Positions 10,200 to 21,897 of a stretch of 64,000 nucleotides of DNA are shown here, piece by piece (position 1 is the stretch's first letter; each line of letters begins with the position of its first letter). Both the position numbers and the translations under genes were made by a program. The stretch comes from Rugalucina vietnamica (lineage: Eukaryota; Mollusca; Bivalvia; Lucinida; Lucinidae): positions 14,051,548 to 14,115,547 of the forward strand of contig OZ024884.1 of NCBI GenBank assembly GCA_964017185.1, written 5' to 3'. The notes beneath the pieces are model-generated. The model saw only the letters and a program-made list of their open reading frames with translations. It ran no database searches and was not told the DNA's origin.

Positions 10200-13100
10200 A
10201 TAATAAGAGCTAGATGCGGGTCCGGGGGTATAGGTTTTTTAGTTCGTAATGTTATTTTAAATGATTTTGATGTGAGAATTTTAGATCTATAGAAGGTATT
10301 TTATGGTTGTCTTTTAAAAACAAGCTTGACAATTCTATGTTTTTAACATGTGTAGCATATTTAGTACCTTTAAACTCATCATATAATGTCAATGCGAATG
10401 ATTTTTTCGATAATTTACTATTTCAAGTTTCGCAATACCAGGACATCGCCGAGTTTTATATTTGTGGCGATTTCAATGCTCGTTGTGGCGATATGGCTGA
10501 CTTTATTGAAGGTGTAGACCATCTACCAGATAGGCAAGTCGTCGACTATACGCAAAATGCATACTCAGATATGTTCATTGACTTTTTGATAAATGTTAAC
10601 TGCTGTATCGTAAACGGTCGAAACTCTATAGCTAACGATTTTACTTTTGTGTCAACAAGAGGCTGCTCTGTTGTTGATTATTGTCTCACGGCCTACGAAA
10701 CATTGTTGACAGATTTTCAAATTTTAGAGTTTTAAGGGCTAATCAGCTTGTTCAAGAATCTAACATTTTGGGTCATGTCGATACAGCACAAACAGTTCCG
10801 GACCATTCTTTTTTACAATGGTCGTTTTCGCTGAACTGCAAAAGTCATACGCCATCTCATTCTGCCACACTGAGCGAGCGAATCAAGTATAACACCTGTA
10901 ATATTCCACAAACCTTTATGTTAGGAAATGATGTACAAAATGAAGTTTTTAATACAATAACCAATCTTGAGTCAAGCGTAAAAGATCAGGTTGAAATTGA
11001 TAATGCTTTTGATCAATTTTGTTGTACAATCAAGCAATGCATGGATAATGATCTTCAGAAAAAGCACATAAAAGTAGACATAGGATTTTCTAATAAAAAG
11101 AGAAAAATATTAGAACCTTGGTGGAACGACACTTTGTCTGTTCTTTGGAACGATATGTGTGCTTCAGAAAGGGAGTGGCTACGTGAACCTAACACAGTTA
11201 TAAAGGCTAGAAAGAAACAACTGTTCGTTGGTAAAAGGAAAATATTTGATAAGGAAATTAGGCTAAGCAAACGCCGATATAAGAAAGAAAAAGATGAGGA
11301 ACTGCTAGAAATTCAAAATAGAGATCAAAGAGAATTTTGGAGAAAAATAGGGTCTATTGGGGTTAGTCAGAACAGACAGAGTGGCATTCCATTTGAAGTC
11401 AAACTTGAGGATGGCAGTATATCGAATGATATGCAAACAGTCATGAACCGCTGGAAGAATGACTTCTCGAATCTCTTAAATCCAATAAATGACACTACCG
11501 ATACAGATAGGCCTGTTATTGTTCCAAACAACAACCTAAATCATGCTATGTTGAATGATGTTGAACTAAATGGTAATATCACGTATGAGGAGTTGTGTAA
11601 AGTAATTAAAAATGCAGGTAATAACAAAGCACCTGGTCATGATGACATCCCGACAGAAGTTTTGAAAAATGAAACGGCTAGATTCTTTTTGCTGAGATTA
11701 TTTAATGTTTGTTTCCAGACAAGTAAAGCTCCAACACAATGGTCTAAATGTATCCTAAATCCTATTCCAAAAAGTTCAACGTCTGATAAAAGAGACCCGC
11801 TGTCATATAGAGGGATCGCTCTAGCACCATCTTCTTATAAACTATTCTGTGGTATTCTTAATAACCGCCTTGTAAAGTGGGCAGATGCGAATGGGGTTCT
11901 TGCAGACGAACAAAACGGTTTTCGCAAAGGTAGAAGCACTGTTGACCATATCTCAAGTCTTACAAATATGATCGAAACCTGCAAGCTGAAACGAAAACAA
12001 ACATTTGTAGCATTTATTGATTTTCGTAAGGCCTATGACTGTATTGATAGATCTTTACTTTGGTTAAAACTTGAAGATTTAGGTATAGGGGGAAACATAT
12101 TAAATGTCATAAAAGCTATGTATAGGGATGTCGAATATTGTGTAAGGCTAAATGGGGTTGATACAGAGTGGTTTAAAGTAATGAACGGGTTGAAACAGGG
12201 CTGCATGCTTTCACCGCTTCTTTTTAACCTTTTCATCAATAACCTTGTAGAAACCATAAATAGCCTAGGGTTGGGGGTAGATATCGGCCAGGAAAAAGTG
12301 TCAGTTCTGTAATATGCCGATGACTTGGTTCTAGTTGCAGAGACTGAGGCCGACTTGCAAACTCTACTTAATACCCTGTCGTGCTGGTGCACAAGAAATC
12401 ACATCACGGTCAACGAGTCTAAGTCTAATATAGTTCATTTCCGAACGCCATCAATTCCTCGAACACTGTTTAATTTCTCATGCTGCGGAAAAGCTTTATC
12501 AGTTTCTGCACAGTATAACTACTTGGGGCTATTGCTTACCGAATTCCTAGATTTCGCTGCCATGGCTAGTGCAGTAGCAAAATCAGCCAGTCGAGCCCTC
12601 GGATTGGTTATTTATAAATGTAAGCTCAATGGTGGACTGCCTTTTAAGTGTTTTACTAAACTGTATGATTCTCTGGTATGGCCAATAATTGAGTATGGTG
12701 CCAGCATCTGGGGTACCACCACCAGGTCGTGTATCAATGCAGTCCAAAACCGCGCTAGTAGATATCATTTGGGCGTTGGTAAATACACACCTAATCTTGC
12801 GGTCCAAGGTGATATAGGATGGGTTCCAACACAGGTCCAACAGTGGAAATCATTGGGAAGGCTTTGGAGTAGATTCAAAGAAATGCCCGAGGGTCGTATA
12901 AACAAACGCATATTTTCATGGTCTATATCAAACTCCTCGGCATCGTGTAAAAATTGGTATTTTAAATTCAAAGCCCACATGACATCATTAAACCTTGATA
13001 TTATTTGCGATGAAAACTCGAATTTCTCTAAAAGTTTTATACTAAAAAATATTCACGAAAAAGAGTTTTCTGTATTTAAATCTAACTGGAGATCTGACCT

Positions 13101-14085
13101 GGACAATACGCATCGTCCGAATGGTAGCCAAAGCAAGCTTCGTTCATATAAGTCCTTCAAAGACACATTTGACACTGAAAGTTATGTTTTAGATGACATT
13201 CCTAGGGCGCATAGGAGTGCTTTGGCCAAATTCAGATGTGGTGTAGCCCCAATTAAAATAGAAACCGGAAGGTATGAAAACCTATCTATAAATGAACGCA
13301 AATGCTTCGCTTGTGATGCTGTGGAATCCGAATGTCATGTCATTTGCGAATGTCCTATTTATGAAGACTTGCGTAATATTCTCTTTGCAAAAGCCAGAAA
13401 TGTATTGCAGAATTTTGATATCTTAAGTAATTTTGATAAAATGTGTATATTGCTCTCAAACTGTGATATTGTAAAACTAACTGCCAAAATCCTCTGTGAT
13501 ATTTTGAACCGTAGACGATCATTTTTGTATCGTTAAATAATTACATGTATCTTATGGATAAATAATTAATGTGTATTAACTAAGAATGACGCGGTGATAA
13601 GTATTGTTACCAGTATCGGTGTCCGCTCGACACACAGGGGCCCCCGACTGCTCCGGGCACATGCAAATGTCACCTTGAGAGACGGGATGGCACGTGGAGA
13701 AGCTTCTCGCGACGCTCCGGTGCCTGTTGTCCCTGGTGAGCCAGTCTTCATAACGGCTCGCAGCTTCAACGCTGGTACCTCTGTGTGTCGGGTGGATGTC
13801 AAAAGGAATACTTGTACCTTTGCTTTTAAATATAATGTTACGTAGGTGACTTATAAAATTGTAGTTTTTATCTTTTATTTCTTCCAATATTGATATATTT
13901 TGTATATAGTGCATGCTCAATCGTATGTTAGAACATGTTCATATTTTATGTTGCTTTTTTTTAATCCAAACAGTGTCTCATAAGTCTTAATGGCTGGATA
14001 TCAAATACGTTAATGTTGTTTTATGTACTTTGTATATATGTATATTTGATATGTGACACTATAATAAATCATTACTTACTTTTAA
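10200..14085 (+). mobile_element. Non-LTR retrotransposon copy with 3' UTR
   Basis: Contains the broken ORF2 (10213-13536) and about 550 bp of 3' sequence. The latter includes a GC-rich segment (about 13600-13800) unlike its AT-rich neighbours. The right limit is set by the inverted arm that starts near 14088; the left limit is approximate because the copy is 5'-truncated. Confidence 0.75.
10213..13536 (+). pseudogene. Broken non-LTR retrotransposon ORF2 (APE endonuclease C-terminus, reverse transcriptase, Cys/His tail)
   Basis: A 5'-truncated LINE polyprotein. Endonuclease remnant: GFLVRN, then CGDFNAR near 10463-10483 and SVVDYCL near 10666-10686. Reverse transcriptase follows: NKAPGHDDIPTEVL (about 11623), PIPKSS, GFRKGRS, VAFIDFRKAYDCIDRS (about 12004-12054; first catalytic Asp), NGLKQGCMLSPLLFNLF (about 12184), then the catalytic YADDLVLV starting at 12313. 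A C-terminal CFACD..C.VICECPIY segment (about 13306-13360) is a Cys/His motif common in invertebrate LINEs. Damage: frameshift near 10290, frameshift near 10720 (between the frames of 10307-10735 and 10681-12312), and an in-frame TAA at 12310-12312 immediately before YADD. The clade is unresolved (I, Jockey, CR1 or L2 type). It cannot encode an active enzyme as it stands. Confidence 0.93.
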
Positions 14086-14087
14086 TC

Positions 14088-14290
14088 AAATTTTCTCAAA
14101 AATTGCAATTTTACACTTTTTGCCCCAAAAGTTTTGCATTGTCATCCACATTATACAAGTTGCTGCAAAGTCAAAGATTTGATATTGGAATTAACCAAAA
14201 ATAATGTCAGAGATAAAAAAAAAAGTTCTACTTAATCATAAAAAGTAACAAAAACTTGTTGCAAGATTTTTGATTTTCAGTAATATATAA
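14088..14290. repeat. Right arm of inverted repeat flanking the retrotransposon
   Basis: Reverse complement of about 9500-9695 with scattered substitutions and small indels. The arm is interrupted at about 14290 by the 1.8-kb AGGTCA-rich element and continues at about 16110-16160. Confidence 0.75.
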
Positions 14291-16110
14291 AACAAGAGGA
14301 CCAATGGTCCTGTAAACGCTCACCTGAGAACTGAGATATGCAACCTAAGCTGACCTTGCCGTAAAATAGGTAAAGGCCATCCCAGGGTCATGATTTATAC
14401 AAACTTTGTAGAGCTGTATTCATTGATGCTTCTGGCCAAGTTTCAAAATCAAAGGCCTTCTGGTTCTGAAGAAGAAGATTTATAATGGTTTTTACTATTT
14501 ATAGCCATGGCTGCCATCTTGGTTATATGACCTGGACCATTTATATTAGCTTTCACTCGCCTTTCCTAACGAAGCTCCACATAAAGGTTAAACTTTGGCT
14601 TTGATTGGCCAAGTGGTTTCAGAAAAGAAGATCTTTGAATATTATGGTCATATACATGTATATAGCCCGGGGGCGGGGGCAGACAACCCCTTGAGGACAT
14701 TGTTTCCATCAACATAAATCTTCTGTCCATTTGCATATTCCAAGCAAAATTCCCCCCATTTAATTACATTTTACTAACTTTCCCCATTCAAATGCATGGG
14801 CAACCTATGTTGGCCTTGCCATAATATAGGTCAAGGTCATCCCAAGGTCATGATTTATAAAAAAAAATTTAGAGCTCCTCTCCCTGATGCTTCATGCCAA
14901 ATTTCAAAATCATAGGCCTTCTGGTTCTGGAGAAGAAGATTTTTAAAGGTTTTTTGCTATTTATAGCCATGGCGGCCATCTTGGTCGTGTGACCTTGACC
15001 ATTTATATAAACTTTCATTCAACCTTCCTAAGAATACTCAACAAGACGTTTGGCTTTGATTGGCCAAGCAGTTTCAGAGAAAAAGATCTTTGAATATTAT
15101 GGTAATATACATGTATATTGTCCCGGGGTGGGGGCAGACCTGCCCCTGGGGTCCTTTTTTCAGAATCATAAATATTATTCAGTCCATTAGCCCATTTCCA
15201 TGAAGTTTTCCTGTCAATGACATTTTGACAATTTTCCCCATTCAAAAGCATGGGCGACCTATGTTGATCTTGCCGTAAAATAGGTCAAGGTCATCCCAGG
15301 GTCATGATTTATATAAACTTTGTAGAGCTCCTCCTCCTGATGCTTCATGCCAAGTTTCAAAATCATAAACCTGGTTCTGGAGAAGAAGATTTTTAAAGGT
15401 TTTTGCTATTTATAGCCATGGTGGCCATCTTGGTCATGTGACCTTGACCATTTATATTACCTTTCATTCCCCCATCCTAAGAATACTACATAACAAATTT
15501 GGCTTTGATTGGTTGAGCGGTTACTGAGAAAATTAAGTTTAACATTTAATTTGTAAATGACCTTTTGCCAAGGTCAAGAAATGACCTTGACCTTTAATAC
15601 TCACATCACATCATTAGCTCAACATGTTGTCTGTATCTACCAACTTTCAAGTCACAGGCTACAAAACTTCCTGAAAAATTCAATGTTTTCACTTTTTTCC
15701 ATTGAAAAGCCTATGTGACCAAAATTGACCTTGCCGTAAAATAGGTCAAGGTCAACCCAAGGTCATGATTTATATAAACTATGATGGGCCAGAGTCCCCA
15801 AAGCTACATACCAAGTTTCATTGAAATCGGTCCACCGGTTCCAGAGAAGAAGATTATTTTATGGTTTTTACCATATATGGGCATGGCGGCCATCTTGGTC
15901 ATGTGACCTGGGTCATTTATATAAACTTTCGTCCCCCCTTCCTAAGGATGTTCCACATGAAGTTTGGCTTTGATTGGCCCAGTGCTTTCAGAGGAGAAGA
16001 TCTTTGAAATTGTGAACGGACGACGGACGGACGACGACGGACGGACGGACGCCGGAGCATGGCCATCCTATAAGCTCACTTTGTGAGCCTTCGGCTCAGG
16101 TGAGCTAAAA
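14290..16110. mobile_element. 1.8-kb non-autonomous element with four degenerate ~450-bp units
   Basis: Starts AACAAGAGGACCAATGGTCC followed by GCTCACCTGAG and ends CTCAGGTGAGCTAAAA, so short terminal words are complementary. Inside are four diverged units beginning near 14340, 14810, 15240 and 15710. Each carries TTGCCGTAAAATAGGT, AAGGTCAT-type words, GCCATGG.GGCCATCTTGG and TTTGGCTTTGATTGG. A tract of GACGGACGGACG lies near 16020-16055. No coding sequence. It interrupts the right inverted arm of the retrotransposon locus. Such families are, to my knowledge, common in bivalve genomes; transposition mechanism unknown. Confidence 0.7.
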
Positions 16111-16289
16111 AGTGGGGTATAAGGGGGTATTTCCTGATGTAGCTATACTATAATCCCATTTTGTATACATGTCGTGGCAAAGATCACATTGGTTCTTTGT
16201 TCCGTTAACTGATAAAGGCGGTCACGGGGCTGCGACAATAAACAATGCAAGGATTATACTGTGAGGCATATCCAGCACTCCGAAGAGTA

Positions 16290-17350
16290 CACGTATGATG
16301 ATAAGCGCTGATAGGCCGGATACGTAAATTTCCAAACAGTGTACCTATTATATACTTAACGACACTTCCAACGCTACCGATAGGGTTTTTACTATAATTT
16401 CAAAACTACACAAGATATTGAAATAAAAAATGCAGGGACGATAGAAAAATTCGTGACACGTATACCACTGTATACTGACAGCAAAATTATGCTAGCAGAC
16501 GTTTACGAAGAAACGCCCCGGGCGTTTGGACACACCACGCCTCATTTTCAAAAGTCATAAAACCATGCGTAGCGAACAAAGATCGTTGCAACAGTTCCTC
16601 CGTATTTCCTTCTCGTTTTGTTTTCTCTTTTTGCCACAGAACATGACGGGAAGAACAGTTCTCAGAAAAACAAAAATATGCACGGCCTCACAGGGGTATG
16701 CGTCTGATGCACGACGGCGCGACGTCTCATACAGCACGCGTGTCTGTAAACCTTCTGCTAGCAAACAGATTTAATGTTTAGCCATAAAAATCACCGACCT
16801 AAATCGAATCGACCATATCTGTCCCATATCTGGAACGTTATCAGCTGTGTAGTAAGGAGACGGTACCCTGCAAGTGTTATAGAGTTTGAGCAATTTGTAA
16901 GGTATGAGTGGAAGGTAATGCGCAGCGTACTTGTATGCGGTACGTGGCTTCGATGCGTAGTTTTTGGCTAGCTGTCATTCGAGTAAATGGCGGCCTAACT
17001 AGATAATTTGATAGGATCAGATGAATATTTTGCTGTGATAGTCCTTTTTTTTTTTTTTTTTCATGAATAAAAGATACCGTATAGCAGTAAATTGTATATT
17101 CATTGCTGAAATAATGTTCTGTTTAATCCCTCAATTTTTGCGACTTTTGAAAATGAGGTCACGGTGGTTTGTCTAAACGCCCGGGATGTGTCTAAATAAA
17201 GGTTTGCTGGCATGATTTGGCCTTCAGTACACGTCTCATGAATTTTGCTATCCTCCCTGCTATTTTCTTTTCAATATCTTGAATAATTTTGAAATTATAG
17301 CAAAAACTATACCGGTAGCGTTGGAAGTGTCGTTAAGTACATATCTGATC
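16290..17350. repeat. Foldback element, arms about 220 bp
   Basis: About 16350-16570 is repeated inverted at 17130-17345. Matching words: AACGACACTTCCAACGCTACCG and its complement (20-mer cores), CAAGATATTGAA, GCCCCGGGCGTTT / AAACGCCCGGG, CTCATTTTCAAAAGTC. The spacer 16571-17129 has no convincing gene. Confidence 0.85.
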
Positions 17351-17364
17351 TTCCTTCGAGTATA

Positions 17365-17550
17365 TATTCACTATTTTTGCATTATCTACTGGTTACCAGC
17401 TTACTAAAATCAATATTGGAAATACAGGTGACCAAAAAACCCCTTGGATTATTGATTTTTCTTTCAGGGTTACCTGTATTTCCAGTATTGACTATGTGTA
17501 AGCTGGGGACCAGCAGATAATGCAAAAATGGTGAATATATGTAAGTTTCA
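17365..17550. repeat. Small foldback, arms about 75 bp
   Basis: ATTCACTATTTTTGCATTAT and GGAAATACAGGTGACC on the left pair with GGTTACCTGTATTTCC and ATAATGCAAAAATGGTGAAT on the right. Followed by a perfect CGGCTCGTC/GACGAGCCG hairpin at about 17562-17583. Confidence 0.85.
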
Positions 17551-17904
17551 GTGTCTTTTTTCGGCTCGTCTCGACGAGCCGAATATACGATAGGATTTTG
17601 GCTGGGAACCTACGAAAAATACCGAACACTCCGCATGACTACACAGGTTGGTTTCCGATCTACACTAATTAGTCATCCGGGAAGCCGAAAACATGTGATG
17701 TTTTAAACGTTAGCGGCGATTGGTCTAATGAAATCCAGCCAATCATAATTTTTCTTTTAAGCAAAGTTCGGATGTAGACCATTTTGCGTATGCTGATATC
17801 GGGGCCGTAAGGGTCGACTAATTACCGAACAGGAAATCCAGGAAGCAGGTCATCTCTGCCTGTTTACTTTTCGGTCTTACCAAGTCCACTCGGCCTTTTT
17901 TTTT

Positions 17905-18030
17905 CTTTTTTAATTCAATTTTATGTCCCTTTTAAGATAATTTCAGCTCATATAAGTGGGTGGTACGAAAACGGGAGGTCCACAAGAAAACCATCTGGCA
18001 AACCGCAAGCAGAAGGTCTCGCACCGTGAT
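17905..18030 (-). mobile_element. SINE type 2 fragment, minus strand, diverged
   Basis: Reverse complement of the SINE body seen at 45436-45672: TTAATTCAATTTTATGTCCC, TTTCAGCTCATAT, CGAAAACGGGAG, AACCGCAAGCAGAA. Confidence 0.7.
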
Positions 18031-18282
18031 CAAAGGGATCCCACTTTCACTGACACAATTCACACCAAGTAAACCATGTACACGACTTCTATACATTGGA
18101 CCGTGTCTGTTCGCCTCCGAAACACCTCTAATTACTATAGCTATTTCATTGCAAGCAGTACTTTGGCTTATGCCTACTTAATGACTGATTAGTGTGGGTC
18201 GGAAATCAACATATTTTTATCCCACTTGTCCATTATGTTTATGCGCACAGAGCCGTTTCTAGCCGCTATAAAAGTGTAACAG

Positions 18283-18284
18283 AA

Positions 18285-18358
<74 letters not shown>

Positions 18359-18376
18359 CCACACACACACACACAC
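18283..18376. repeat. Compound (CT)n(CA)n microsatellite
   Basis: About 55 bp of CT repeats followed by about 35 bp of CA repeats. The Ser/Leu and Thr/His ORFs read through it are artefacts. Confidence 0.97.
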
Positions 18377-18399
18377 CCGTTTACTTTACATCTAATTCT

Positions 18400-19640
18400 C
18401 ATGAGATCAGTGTGAGAGTAATATTGAGCTCATGCAGATCAAAATAAAAAAATTGTTTTCTCAGAAACCACTAGCATACAAGTTTATTTGTTTAAAAAAT
18501 GAATAGATTTCCAAAATGGTGTGGTCATAATACAAAGTGCTAAACGAGCCGCTTCTAGCTTTTTTAAAAGCTATCCTTGTGTTAGTTTACAGTGTATCGC
18601 AATTAAGTACTGACAATACACTACATTGGTCGGGCCCCGGTAGGTCTAGACAGCGGAAAGATGACATGCGAAAAGATGCGAAAAGAGGCAAAATTATGCG
18701 AAAAGAGAAAAAAGATGGAAATGAAAGAGAGAAAAGATATATACAAGACATACAGACGAAGAAAATATGGAATATCAAAATAAGAAAGAAGATTCTGTAT
18801 TGACTCTTATGTTAATTTGGCCGAGCCCCATTGGTCAAGATGTTTTTGAAATAAAAAGTTGTTTATCTCCTTGTTTATCATGTTTTCTCCTCATAGGAAG
18901 AAACGGAAACAGTCTCCAAAAGTATTCTTTGCAGAGTCTCTTTTTTGAGGTAGAACTGACAGAAATAGTGGTATGACAAATAAGCATGTGTTTTTATTCT
19001 TGTGTACTGTGCGACAGGTGCAGGAATCGATCCCTGTTGCACAAGGCGAATGGTATCAGTTTTCATTTTGTTAGACAATTATTATTGTTCTTGTTGTTTT
19101 TGTTGTTGTTGATGATGATCTTGTTGTTGTTGATCTTGTTGTTTTCGTTTCTGTTGTTGTTACTGCTGCTACTGTAGAGTAAGGGGACATGATTGCGCAC
19201 AGGGCATGGCTTCACACACCAAAATGACTTTGTATAAGAGTAAGCTAATTGTGTGCTTACTTGCTCATCAACCTGTTTACATTGGATTAAAGCATTCATA
19301 TCGTATAAATTATGTCACTTGAATGTCGCGTGCAATTTGGCGCCATAATTATTTAGATTTGTCAAGTCTCAAGAATTTTACAAAATAACTTTCTTTCGAA
19401 CAAAATATCAGGTTCAAACCATTTAAACATTTGTTTCAGTAGTTTTCTAAGAAATCTGGGCACTATACAATTACAAGACGTGAGATTTTTTAAACTTGAA
19501 TCCTTAGCATTTATTTTTAGAGGAAGCCTGAAAAATACGCTAATTAGAAAAATAATAAATTGATTTAGTTGATTTATTCTGTTGATAAGCATTTATACCG
19601 CATAGATAATTAAATTGCCAGGTTGCAAGGATCATTGTCA
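18400..19640. other. Anonymous AT-rich sequence with (GTT)n tract
   Basis: GTT/GAT-rich simple sequence at 19083-19160. No gene or dispersed repeat recognised in the rest. Confidence 0.5.
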
Positions 19641-19649
19641 TGTCTTAGT

Positions 19650-20905
19650 TATATTTAGAAAATAGTTTGTACAAGTAATTGCTAAAAACTTACGAGGAGG
19701 CGGCGCCCACCGAGTTTCGCCCCTCCACCCCCCCCCCCCCCAAGTAGTTTATATCAATTACGAGAACAAACATTTTCTAAATAATTTGTATCATGGTCCA
19801 ATCAGGAACAAGTGTTTTAATACTCAAAATTTTGAAGAGTCACGTGATGTTATTTTAATTGGTCTCTGTAATCATGAATGACAGATTTAGATGCCGTTAC
19901 CTAATTTCCATATTCATTGCTGATAAGCTTTTTTGACTCACAATTTACTCTGTATCTTATGCAGGTCAAAAGAAAATAATCAACCAGAAGATAGCAAGAA
20001 CAGACAAAATATAGAAAAGCTTTAAACAAAACTTGCAAGTATCTTGTCTCAAATGACTCCTTTACAATTTTTACTCTATAGCTTGAAAGTGTCCAACGCT
20101 GTATTTTTGTTTTACATATGTATCATGGTCTAGAGTTTTCCCATTGATGATGCTTATGAAATATTTGAATTAACCACAAATGCTAGATAACCAGAGAGTT
20201 AGAAGGCGGAGCTTAAAATTTCCATTCACTTATGCTTTGTCTGAAATGTAGGCGATGCTCTAACTACCATACACTGCACAGGGTAGTACGAACACAATTC
20301 TGTCAGTTTTATATATATCCCAGACACCTGTTGTCTCAAAGAATGATCTTTCCGAGTTTTTAAAGCAGACTGTATTGGGGTGATAGGAATCAGTGTCACA
20401 GCCACTAATATTCAGAGCCAGTACATATGTAAAACAAAAATACAGTGTAAACAAAATTACAGTGTTGAACACTTTCAAGCTATAGAGTAAAAATTGTAAA
20501 TGAGTTATTTTGGAGAAGATACTTGCAAGTTTTGTTTTAAGCTTTTCTATATTTTGTCTGTTCTTGCTATCTTTTAGTATATTTTGATAATTTATTTCTG
20601 GTTGTTTATTTTCTTTTGCCCTACATAAGATACACAGTAAATTGTGAGTCAAAACGCTTATCAGCAGTGCTACATCTAAATCTGTCATTCATGATTACAG
20701 AGACCCATGGAAATAACATCACGTGACTCATCAAAATTTTGAGTATTAAAACACTTGTTCCTGATTGGACTATGATACAAATTATTTAGAAAATGTTTGT
20801 ACTCGTAATTGATATAAACTACTTGGGGCGGAAATCGGGGGCTCCGCCCCCTCGTAAGTTTATATCAATTACTTGTACAAACTATTTTCTAAATATAACA
20901 TAAGT
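19650..20905. repeat. Foldback element, arms about 450 bp, each with a copy of the same coding-like segment
   Basis: 19660-20120 is repeated inverted at about 20410-20905. Shared words: GTTTGTAC..GTAATTG, AATCAGGAACAAGTGTTTTA, GATAGCAAGAACAGACAAAA, ATAGAAAAGCTT, TTTTTACTCTATAGCTTGAA. Spacer about 290 bp. Contains the minus-strand ORF at 20260-20688. Confidence 0.88.
20260..20688 (-). CDS. Possible small membrane-protein ORF or remnant inside a foldback (unassigned)
   Basis: 142 codons. The middle is lysine/asparagine-rich (DSKNRQNIEKLKTKLASI), followed by one hydrophobic segment of about 20 residues (VFNTVILFTLYFCFTYVLAL) and a Cys-containing tail. The opposite arm (plus strand, about 19963-20130) encodes a diverged version in the same frame (QPEDSKNRQNIEKL, stop, TKLASI..LQFLLYSLKV) with an in-frame 24-bp deletion, so an ancestral reading frame was duplicated. 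No family recognised. It may be a transposon gene remnant or chance; no promoter or splice evidence. Confidence 0.3.
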   Translation of the reverse strand: MTDLDVALLISVLTHNLLCILCRAKENKQPEINYQNILKDSKNRQNIEKLKTKLASIFSKITHLQFLLYSLKVFNTVILFTLYFCFTYVLALNISGCDTDSYHPNTVCFKNSERSFFETTGVWDIYKTDRIVFVLPCAVYGS

Positions 20906-20939
20906 TTAATTTTTTCTGTAATCTGACTTCGCATACAAT

Positions 20940-21180
20940 ATGAGCCTGTGCGTGAGAAAACCAACAATTTGCATGGGCGAAAACAAAGGCGCAGATCAGC
21001 TTCGCGGTAACCGCGAAGCTGATCAGCGCCCGTTTTCGCTACTCGGATAGTACAATTCCTCTTCTACTTAAATCCGAAATTTCAAACTTCTGGCTCTTTT
21101 CTGTGCTTGTACAGGCCGGTTTGTGTCGGACCTGGTCTGAAACCCAAATTGTTGGTTTTCTCATGCACAGGCTCATATAG
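20940..21180. mobile_element. MITE with 30-bp terminal inverted repeats
   Basis: TATGAGCCTGTGCGTGAGAA... at about 20959 pairs with TTCTCATGCACAGGCTCATA at about 21178. A perfect internal hairpin GATCAGCTTCGCGG/CCGCGAAGCTGATC lies near 20995-21030. Confidence 0.85.
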
Positions 21181-21461
21181 TTTATACAATTACCATAAAC
21201 ATAATGATAAAGGTGTGCGAAACCATGCCCCCAACAGTGAGAAAACTACGCCAATCAATCGGACGCAATAAATGACGTGACAGTAACTCTTTTGTGTCAT
21301 AAAATGCATGGCGTTTTGTGATAAACTTCACTTCTGAGAATCACGTGGTATTGCATACATACAAACCGATAAATGATCGGTGACACACACTGCAATTGAG
21401 AACGAAGTTGAGGTCAGATTTTCTAGTTTTCTCCTACATCGTTCCTTCAACTGACTGATAG

Positions 21462-21690
21462 ATAGGTGCAGTCAATGCAGAAATTTGAACATTTATTGAA
21501 AGAAAGTAACATATGAAATCCCGGTCATTTCGTTTTTGCAAGCACTTCAATGTTATTGTGATGGAAGAACTGTATGTTCATGGGGAGAAAGTGTTTGCGG
21601 AAACTAAATAACCTGGATTCCTTATGTTACTTTCATTCAATAAATGTTCAATTTCTGCATTGACTGCACCTATCTGTCAGTCAATAGAGT
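21462..21690. mobile_element. MITE with about 55-bp terminal inverted repeats
   Basis: GATAGGTGCAGTCAATGCAG and AACATTTATTGAA on the left pair with TTCAATAAATGTTCAATTTC and CTGCATTGACTGCACCTATC on the right. About 100-bp centre. Confidence 0.88.
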
Positions 21691-21897
21691 AAAGGCTATA
21701 GAAGAAAACTCGAATTTTCCGTACCACGTGTTTCTCAGCTGTGACTTGTCTATGTTTACGCAACAACAGTTGTGTGGTAAGTTGAAGTAATTTGCAACGA
21801 CCTGAAGAAAATGCGAAATCATGCCCCCTTACTCTAAGTGCTGAATGCTTTATTTGACGTACTGGAATCGCCTCCCTCTTTCTTTTTCTGTGATAGC

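Noticed and set aside
16526-16971. Plus ORFs in the spacer of the 16.3-17.3 kb foldback as a transposase remnant
   Set aside because: No DDE/DDD or other transposase motif visible; the frames are short and compositionally non-coding.
18189-18395. ORFs of alternating Arg-Glu, Ser-Leu and Thr-His residues
   Set aside because: They are translations of the (CT)n(CA)n microsatellite.
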